This document shows positions 59,092-64,000 of a DNA stretch of 64,000 nt, one piece after another. The stretch's first letter is position 1. Each line of letters begins with the position of its first letter. The notes beneath the pieces were generated by a model, which was not told the DNA's origin, searched no databases, and was given only the letters and a program-made list of their open reading frames with translations. Made by a program: the position numbers and the translations under genes. This stretch comes from Mycolicibacterium aurum. Lineage in GTDB: Bacteria > Actinomycetota > Actinomycetes > Mycobacteriales > Mycobacteriaceae. The DNA is taken from positions 5,766,001 through 5,830,000 of the forward strand of contig LT549889.1 in assembly GCA_900078775.1 (NCBI GenBank). Direction: 5' to 3'.

Positions 59092-59916
59092 TCAGCCCTG
59101 GGCCTGCAGCGCCACCGGCTGCCACTCCCGCCAGGTCGCCAGCCGCTGCGCGTAGTCGGCCTCGGCGAGCTGCAGAGGCAGCTCACCGAAGAACACCCGC
59201 AGCGGCGGCTGCTCGGCGTCGACGATCTTGAGCACCGCGGCGGCCGACGCCTGCGGATCACCCGACTTCGCGGTGCGCTTGGCGCGGGCCTGCTGCGCCT
59301 CCCGGTGCGCGTCGGCGTACGCCGGCAGTTCGGTGGCGCGCCGCGCCGACGAGCCCGCCCAGTCGGTGTCGAAGCCACCCGGCTCGATCAGCGTGACGTG
59401 GATGCCGAAGCCGGCGATCTCCTGGGCCAGCGCCTGGGAGAAGCCCTCCAGCGCCCACTTCGAGGCGTGGTAGATCCCGACGTTCGGGAATGCGGTGATG
59501 CCCCCGATGGAGGACACCTGGATGATGTGCCCGCTGCGCTGGGCGCGCAGGAAGGGCAGCGCGGCCTGGGTCACCCAGAGCGCGCCGAACACGTTCGTCT
59601 CGATCTGATCGCGAGCGTCGGCCTCGGACAGTTCCTCGATGAAACCGAACTGGCCGTACCCGGCGTTGTTGACCACGACGTCGAGCCGGCCGAAATGGCG
59701 GTGCGCCTGCTCGACGGCGGCGAAGTCGGCCGCCCGATCGGTGACGTCGAGTTGCACCGGCAGCAGCGCGTCGCCGTACTTGGTGACCAGGTCGTCCAGC
59801 GTCGCGGTGTCGCGGGCGGTGGCGGCCACCCTGTCACCGCGCTCCAGGGCCGCGATCGCCCACTCCCGCCCGAAACCGCGGGACGTACCCGTGATGAACC
59901 AGACCTTCTCGGCCAT
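59092..59916 (-). CDS. Short-chain dehydrogenase/reductase
   Basis: 274 aa SDR. FITGTSRGFGREWAIAALE, VVNNAGYGQFGFIEEL, catalytic Ser in VSSIGGITAF, Tyr-Lys in YHASKWALEGFSQAL, then EPGGFDTDW. This subgroup has a Trp after the catalytic Lys. It is transcribed against mgtA and away from menG. Substrate unknown. Confidence 0.88.
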   Translation of the reverse strand: MAEKVWFITGTSRGFGREWAIAALERGDRVAATARDTATLDDLVTKYGDALLPVQLDVTDRAADFAAVEQAHRHFGRLDVVVNNAGYGQFGFIEELSEADARDQIETNVFGALWVTQAALPFLRAQRSGHIIQVSSIGGITAFPNVGIYHASKWALEGFSQALAQEIAGFGIHVTLIEPGGFDTDWAGSSARRATELPAYADAHREAQQARAKRTAKSGDPQASAAAVLKIVDAEQPPLRVFFGELPLQLAEADYAQRLATWREWQPVALQAQG

Positions 59917-60011
59917 ATCTCTCTCCTGTCATGACGTCTGTTCGGCGGGTGCAACGTCATCACGGAATCCCCATTCCCGGAAGATCGGGACTCACAGGTA
60001 GTTTTAATCCG

Positions 60012-60704
60012 ATGAGTAGGGCGTCACTGGAGAAGGACCCGCACGAGGTCGCGTCGATGTTCGATGGGGTGGCCCGCCGCTACGACATCACCAACACCGT
60101 GATGTCGCTGGGCCAGGACCGGTTCTGGCGTCGGGAGACCCGGGCGGCGCTGCAGATCGGCCCGGGGGACCGGGTGCTGGACCTGGCCGCGGGCACCGCG
60201 GTGTCCACTGTCGAACTGGCCACCTCGGGGGCCTGGTGCGTGGCCGCGGACTTCTCGGTCGGGATGCTGGCCGCCGGTGCGGGCCGCGCTGTGCCCAAGG
60301 TCGGCGCCGACGCCACCCGGCTGCCGTTCGCCGACGACTCCTTCGACGCGGTGACCATCAGCTTCGGGCTGCGCAACGTGGTCGACCACATCGCCGGGCT
60401 GCGGGAGATGGCGCGGGTCACCCGCCCGGGCGGACGGCTGGTGGTGTGCGAGTTCTCCACTCCGACCAACAGGCTGTTCGCCACCGCGTACAAGGAGTAC
60501 CTGATGCAGGGGCTGCCGATGATGGCGCGCGCGGTGTCGAGCAACCCCGACGCCTACGTGTACCTGGCCGAGTCGATCCGGGCCTGGCCGACGCAGGCGG
60601 AGCTGGCCGAACGGATCCGCGAAGCCGGCTGGGAAGCGGTGCGGTGGCGCAACCTGACCGGCGGGATCGTCGCGCTGCACGCCGCGGTGAAACCGGGCGC
60701 ATAG
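60012..60704 (+). CDS. menG: Demethylmenaquinone methyltransferase MenG
   Basis: 230 aa SAM methyltransferase of the UbiE/MenG family. MFDGVARRYDITNTVMSLGQDRFWRR is split as in the family signature Y-D-x-x-N. SAM motif I VLDLAAGTAVSTVE; SFGLRNVVDHIAGLREMARV; and the late LTGGIVALHAAVKP. Final step: demethylmenaquinone to menaquinone. Rv0558 position. ATG 60012. Confidence 0.93.
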   Translation: MSRASLEKDPHEVASMFDGVARRYDITNTVMSLGQDRFWRRETRAALQIGPGDRVLDLAAGTAVSTVELATSGAWCVAADFSVGMLAAGAGRAVPKVGADATRLPFADDSFDAVTISFGLRNVVDHIAGLREMARVTRPGGRLVVCEFSTPTNRLFATAYKEYLMQGLPMMARAVSSNPDAYVYLAESIRAWPTQAELAERIREAGWEAVRWRNLTGGIVALHAAVKPGA

Positions 60705-60708
60705 CCGG

Positions 60709-61668
60709 GTGAGCGTTCCGGTCCTGGCGCTCGCCGGTTTCCTCGGTTCCGGCAAGACGACGCTGCTCAACCACCTGCTGCGCAACAGCCGCGGCGTGCG
60801 AATCGGGGCTCTGGTCAACGACTTCGGCGCGGTGAACATCGACGCCATGTTCGTCGCCGGCCAGGTCGACGCGATGGCGTCCCTGTCCAACGGCTGCATC
60901 TGCTGCGCCACCGACGCATCCGAGGCCGCCGAGATGCTGGGCCGGCTGGCCGCGGTGCGCCCCGCCCTGGACCTGATCGTGGTCGAGGCCAGCGGGATTG
61001 CCGAACCGCCGGTGCTGGCCCGCACCATCGCGGCGGCGGGGGACGACCGGTTCCACTACGCGGGGCTGGTGCTGGTCGTCGACGCCGCCCAGCCCGCCGA
61101 TCTGGGACACGGGGTGCGGGTGGCGGATCTGGTGGTGCTCAACAAGGTCGGTGACGCTGCCGATCCGGAATCCGTGGCGGCCGAGGTGCGAGCCCAGAAT
61201 CCACGGGTTCCGTTGGTGCACACCGATTTCGCCCGTGTCGACCCATCGCTGCTGATCGATCCGCCGGTGCGCCGGCCGCCGCAGGGCCCGACGCAGTTGT
61301 CACTGGATGAGTTGCTGCTGGAGGACGCCGAGCACCACGACCACGAACACCCGGCCTATCAGAGCATCGAATTCGGCTCCGACGCACCGGTGAATCCCCG
61401 CCGGTTCCTGGCCTTTCTGCGGGACCGCCCGGCCGGGCTGTACCGGGCGAAGGGCTTCGTCGACTTCGGGGCGGGCGGGCGCTACGGCGTGCAGCTGGTC
61501 GGCAGTTCGCTGCGGTTCGACAAGCGCGGGGCCGCGGGGCGGGGGAGCACCCTGGTGTTCATCGGTACCGACCTCGACGAGGCCGAGGTGCGCTCCGGGC
61601 TGGACGCCTGCACCCGCGAGCCCGCCGACGAGAACGCCATGCTGGCGGTGCACAAGTACATCGTGTGA
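60709..61668 (+). CDS. CobW/COG0523 GTPase, zinc-chaperone type
   Basis: 319 aa. Walker A GFLGSGKTT (residues 10-18), the metal-binding CxCC motif (Cys63, Cys65, Cys66 in NGCICC), VVEASGIAEPP, and LNKVGD for guanine. A His-rich linker (EHHDHEHP) and a CobW C-terminal domain follow. These GTPases hand zinc or another metal to client enzymes. GTG start 4 bp after menG; no Zur box seen nearby. Confidence 0.88.
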   Translation: MSVPVLALAGFLGSGKTTLLNHLLRNSRGVRIGALVNDFGAVNIDAMFVAGQVDAMASLSNGCICCATDASEAAEMLGRLAAVRPALDLIVVEASGIAEPPVLARTIAAAGDDRFHYAGLVLVVDAAQPADLGHGVRVADLVVLNKVGDAADPESVAAEVRAQNPRVPLVHTDFARVDPSLLIDPPVRRPPQGPTQLSLDELLLEDAEHHDHEHPAYQSIEFGSDAPVNPRRFLAFLRDRPAGLYRAKGFVDFGAGGRYGVQLVGSSLRFDKRGAAGRGSTLVFIGTDLDEAEVRSGLDACTREPADENAMLAVHKYIV

Positions 61669-61710
61669 CCGGAGTATTCTGGCCGCTCGCCCGATCCACG
61701 AGGAGTAGCA

Positions 61711-61992
61711 GTGTTCAAGGTCAACGAGTACTTCGACGGTGCCGTCGCGTCGATCGCCTTCACCACCGCGGACGGCCCGGCGACCGCCGGGGTGATGGCC
61801 GTGGGCGAGTACGAGTTCGGCACCTCCCAGCTGGAGATCATGACCGTGGTGTCCGGCGCGTTGACCGTCCGGCTGCCCGGTCGGGACGACTGGGAAACCT
61901 TTGCTGCCGGAACGCAATTCACCGTTCCCGCGGACAGCAAGTTCGGTGTCCGCACCGAGGTGGAGACCGCCTACCTGTGCGAGTACCGCTGA
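61711..61992 (+). CDS. ppnP: Pyrimidine/purine nucleoside phosphorylase PpnP
   Basis: 93 aa small cupin. MFKVNEYFDGAVASIAF start, GVMAVGEYEFGTSQLEIMTV, WETFAAGTQFTVPADSKFG and the end YLCEYR match the PpnP/YaiE family, which splits nucleosides with phosphate. GTG start with AGGAGTAG upstream. Confidence 0.88.
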   Translation: MFKVNEYFDGAVASIAFTTADGPATAGVMAVGEYEFGTSQLEIMTVVSGALTVRLPGRDDWETFAAGTQFTVPADSKFGVRTEVETAYLCEYR

Positions 61993-62003
61993 CCCGGGCG
62001 GGG

Positions 62004-62906
62004 TCAGATCAGCGGCTTCTTGGTCCTGATCCGGCGGCGGAGGTCGCCCATCATCACCAGGCTGCCGCCGTGCCGGATGAACCGCGGCAGGAACCGGTTG
62101 ACGAACGACACGAACACGAACAGGTTCTCGAAGCGGCGCTGATCGGCGGCGGAGAAACTCAGTCCCATCGCGTCGCGGAACACCGGTGCCAGTGACCCGA
62201 TGGTGAGGAACTTCAGCAACGGGCCGAAGGTCACCCGCAGCGGCCAGCGGACGATCTTCAGATCCACCATCTGCATCAGGTATTCGCGGATGTGGTCGTC
62301 GATCGCCACCCGCTGGCACGCGGTGTTCCAGTACACGTCGAAATCGGCTCGGGTCTTCGGCCATTGGTCGGCGGTGACCTGCAGCGTGGTGCCCAACGGT
62401 TGCGCCGACCGATAGAACTGCTCGGCCTGCTCCTCGGTCATCGCGCCGTGCAGCAACTGGAAGGTGTCCTCGAAGCCGACGAACAGGCAGGCCGCCACCC
62501 ACAGCTGCAACTCCCGGTCGAAGGCGTTGTACCGCACCGGGCTGGCATCGGTCGACTGCACCTGGCGGTGTGCGCCGTCGACCGCCTCGCGGAACGCGCG
62601 CCGCTCCTCCTCGGTACCCAGGATGGCCACCGCCAGATACTGCGTGGTGGTGCGGGCCCGCTTCCACGGGTGCACCATCAGGCTGCCGGATCTCACCCGG
62701 CTCTCGGCGACGCCGTAGCCGACCTCGGGCCAGGCCAACTGCATGATCACATTGGCCGCCGCCCCGGCGAAGGACCAGAAGTCCAGCGCGTCCTGGATGG
62801 CGACGTCGCCCCGGTACCAGCGCGGCGTGCGCTGCTCGATGGTGATGCGGGTGTCGGCGGTGGTCAGCCGTGGCGGCGATCCGAAATCGAGGTAGCGCGC
62901 GGGCAT
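62004..62906 (-). CDS. Oxygenase MpaB-family protein (DUF2236)
   Basis: 300 aa, all-helical. DFWSFAGAAANVIMQLAWP, a conserved Arg/His set in SGSLMVHPWKRARTTTQYL, and LWVAACLFVGFEDTFQLL are the MpaB/DUF2236 (Lcp-like heme) family pattern. Members include rubber oxygenase Lcp and mycophenolic acid MpaB'. ATG 62906 has GGGAGGAGGGG upstream. Divergent from a TetR gene that may control it. Substrate unknown. Confidence 0.85.
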   Translation of the reverse strand: MPARYLDFGSPPRLTTADTRITIEQRTPRWYRGDVAIQDALDFWSFAGAAANVIMQLAWPEVGYGVAESRVRSGSLMVHPWKRARTTTQYLAVAILGTEEERRAFREAVDGAHRQVQSTDASPVRYNAFDRELQLWVAACLFVGFEDTFQLLHGAMTEEQAEQFYRSAQPLGTTLQVTADQWPKTRADFDVYWNTACQRVAIDDHIREYLMQMVDLKIVRWPLRVTFGPLLKFLTIGSLAPVFRDAMGLSFSAADQRRFENLFVFVSFVNRFLPRFIRHGGSLVMMGDLRRRIRTKKPLI

Positions 62907-62998
62907 GTCCCCTCCTCCCGGGCCGATCCGGCAACGTCGAGCGCTGAGGCCGTCTGTGCAGCCTGACACAGCGACCTGAGCTCGCACAAGACACCTAT

Positions 62999-63092
62999 GT
63001 GAATAGGCATTCGCGGCCTGCGGTATCTCGTTCAGCGGGAAAGACAAGGTCATCTAACGAAGACGCGGGCCGACTTGTAAAGAGATATTCAC
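62999..63092. promoter_or_regulatory. Divergent promoter region with inverted GTGAATA half-sites
   Basis: The 226 bp between the mpaB-like gene and the TetR gene is AT-richer. GTGAATA (62999-63005) and its reverse complement TATTCAC (63086-63092) are the only matching pair noticed, 80 bp apart. They could be half-sites for the adjacent TetR. Confidence 0.3.
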
Positions 63093-63132
63093 TCCAGGTG
63101 GCGATCCGGAGGCGATGTATTACCGTGGGGGT

Positions 63133-64000
63133 ATGTCCACTGCCGACAGCCCCGCGCAACCCGCAGTGCGGCGTCGGCCACGGGACCGCAAGGCGCAGAT
63201 CGTCAAGGCCTCCGCGGAGGCGTTCAGCGCCCTGGGCTACCACGCCGTCAGCATGGAGGAGATCGCCGCGCGGGTGGGCATCTCGGCGGCCGCGCTGTAC
63301 CGGCATTCTTCCAGCAAGTACGTGCTGTTCCGGGACGCCGTGCTCGGCCTGGGGCAGCAGCTGGTCGACAGCACCGACTTCCCCGACGACGGCCGGGACC
63401 CGGCCGTCGCGTTGACCGAACTCATCGAAGCCGTGGTGGACACCTCGATCGCCAACCGCACCTCCGGCGGCATGTACCGCTGGGAGGGCCGCTATCTCAA
63501 CACCGAGGACCGCGCCGAGCTGAAGCAGCAGATCGGTCTGGTCAACCGACGGCTACAGAAACCGTTGCTGCAACTGCGTCCGGAACTGACCTCGCACGAA
63601 CGCTGGATGCTGTCCTCGGCGGCGTTGAGCGTCACCGGCAGTGTCACCGACCACCGGGCGTCGCTGCCGGTGAACGAGATCCGCGAACTGCTGACCGGGC
63701 TGGCCTCCTCGGTGCTGACCGCGACACTGCCCGCGCCGTTCGAAGAGGAACCGTCGGTGCCCATCAACGTGAACGTCGGCGGCAGGTACGAGCAGCTGCT
63801 GCAGGAGTCACTACTGCTCTTCCACAAGAAGGGCTTCCGCGAGACCAGCATGGAGGACATCGCCGCGGCGGTGGGCATGAAGGCCTCCGGCATCTACCGG
63901 TATTTCCCGGGCAAGGCCGACCTGCTGGCCGCCTCGCTCCGGCGTTCCGCCGACCGGGTGTCCGGCGACCTGACGAGTGTGCTTGCCGCGGAATCGGACC
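63133..64000 (+). CDS. TetR-family regulator with two DNA-binding domains, partial
   Basis: 289 residues are visible before the right edge. Domain 1 HTH at about residues 20-62 (AFSALGYHAVSMEEIAARVG, ALYRHSSSK), then a TetR ligand region to about 200. A second TetR HTH begins at about 220 (LLLFHKKGFRETSMEDIAAA, GIYRYFPGKADLL). Such tandem TetR proteins exist in actinobacteria as about 400-aa proteins. ATG 63133. Divergent from the mpaB-like gene. Confidence 0.85.
   Translation, partial: MSTADSPAQPAVRRRPRDRKAQIVKASAEAFSALGYHAVSMEEIAARVGISAAALYRHSSSKYVLFRDAVLGLGQQLVDSTDFPDDGRDPAVALTELIEAVVDTSIANRTSGGMYRWEGRYLNTEDRAELKQQIGLVNRRLQKPLLQLRPELTSHERWMLSSAALSVTGSVTDHRASLPVNEIRELLTGLASSVLTATLPAPFEEEPSVPINVNVGGRYEQLLQESLLLFHKKGFRETSMEDIAAAVGMKASGIYRYFPGKADLLAASLRRSADRVSGDLTSVLAAESD

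Noticed and set aside
1..64000. CRISPR array, tRNA, rRNA, riboswitch or replication origin
   Set aside because: No regularly spaced repeats, cloverleaf, rRNA-like sequence or DnaA-box cluster was noticed on reading both strands.

Overview
The window is high-GC (about 70%) actinobacterial chromosome, and gene content and order point to a Mycobacteriaceae member, most likely a rapid grower (Mycolicibacterium-like). Reasons: the order hemL - phosphoglycerate-mutase-like gene - tlpA - ccdA - resB - ccsA - ParA-like ATPase - menA - MTA phosphorylase matches the Rv0524-Rv0535 order of M. tuberculosis as I remember it. The menE - DUF3349 - pitA, menB, fadD8 - amidohydrolase - menC - bpoC - menD - mgtA - menG blocks match Rv0542c-Rv0558. 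MmpS/MmpL, an antigen-85-like esterase, DUF732 and MpaB proteins are also typical.

Layout. 1-1000: edge of a deazaflavin-type nitroreductase gene (minus strand) and a decayed reading frame. 1.0-8.5 kb: heme synthesis and a tightly coupled cytochrome c maturation operon (hemL, gpm-like, tlpA-like, ccdA, resB, ccsA, ParA-like). 8.5-16.5 kb: menA, MTA phosphorylase, nitronate monooxygenase, a cyclase-domain protein, cutinase, phoU, azlCD, menE. 16.6-18.6 kb: pitA and small genes. 18.5-24.5 kb: an mmpS-mmpL-DUF732-secreted-protein operon bracketed by two related TetR regulators. 24.5-30.8 kb: a PucR-controlled catabolic cluster (APC permease, two SDRs, a frameshifted agmatinase-like gene, a polysaccharide-deacetylase-like gene). 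30.9-38.2 kb: FUSC transporter, SDR, menB, lipoprotein, a Map/XRE pair with twin operators, HAD and Eis-like genes. 38.2-42.7 kb: an ECF42-type sigma factor gene split by about 3.7 kb of AT-richer foreign DNA. That insert holds an SAMHD1-like HD phosphohydrolase gene, a small partner gene, a decayed gene and an IS481-type transposase scrap. 42.7-49.8 kb: fadD8 (with a KstR-type site), DGPF protein, amidohydrolase, fadD, antigen-85-like gene. 49.8-60.7 kb: menC, an accessory block (F420/LLM reductase, orphan HicB, frameshifted GlxA regulator, PfpI protein), bpoC, menD, DUF3592-like, DsbA-like lipoprotein, mgtA, SDR, menG. 60.7-64 kb: CobW GTPase, PpnP, MpaB oxygenase, and a divergent tandem-domain TetR that runs off the edge.

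How it works together. Six menaquinone enzymes (MenD, MenC, MenE, MenB, MenA, MenG) are scattered through the window with the System II cytochrome c apparatus and hemL, so much of it serves the respiratory chain. The most unusual part is the island inside the sigma gene. Its two intact genes (HD dNTPase-like enzyme plus small winged-helix-like protein) look like a compact accessory or defence module that I cannot match to a named system. No tRNA, rRNA or CRISPR array was seen.
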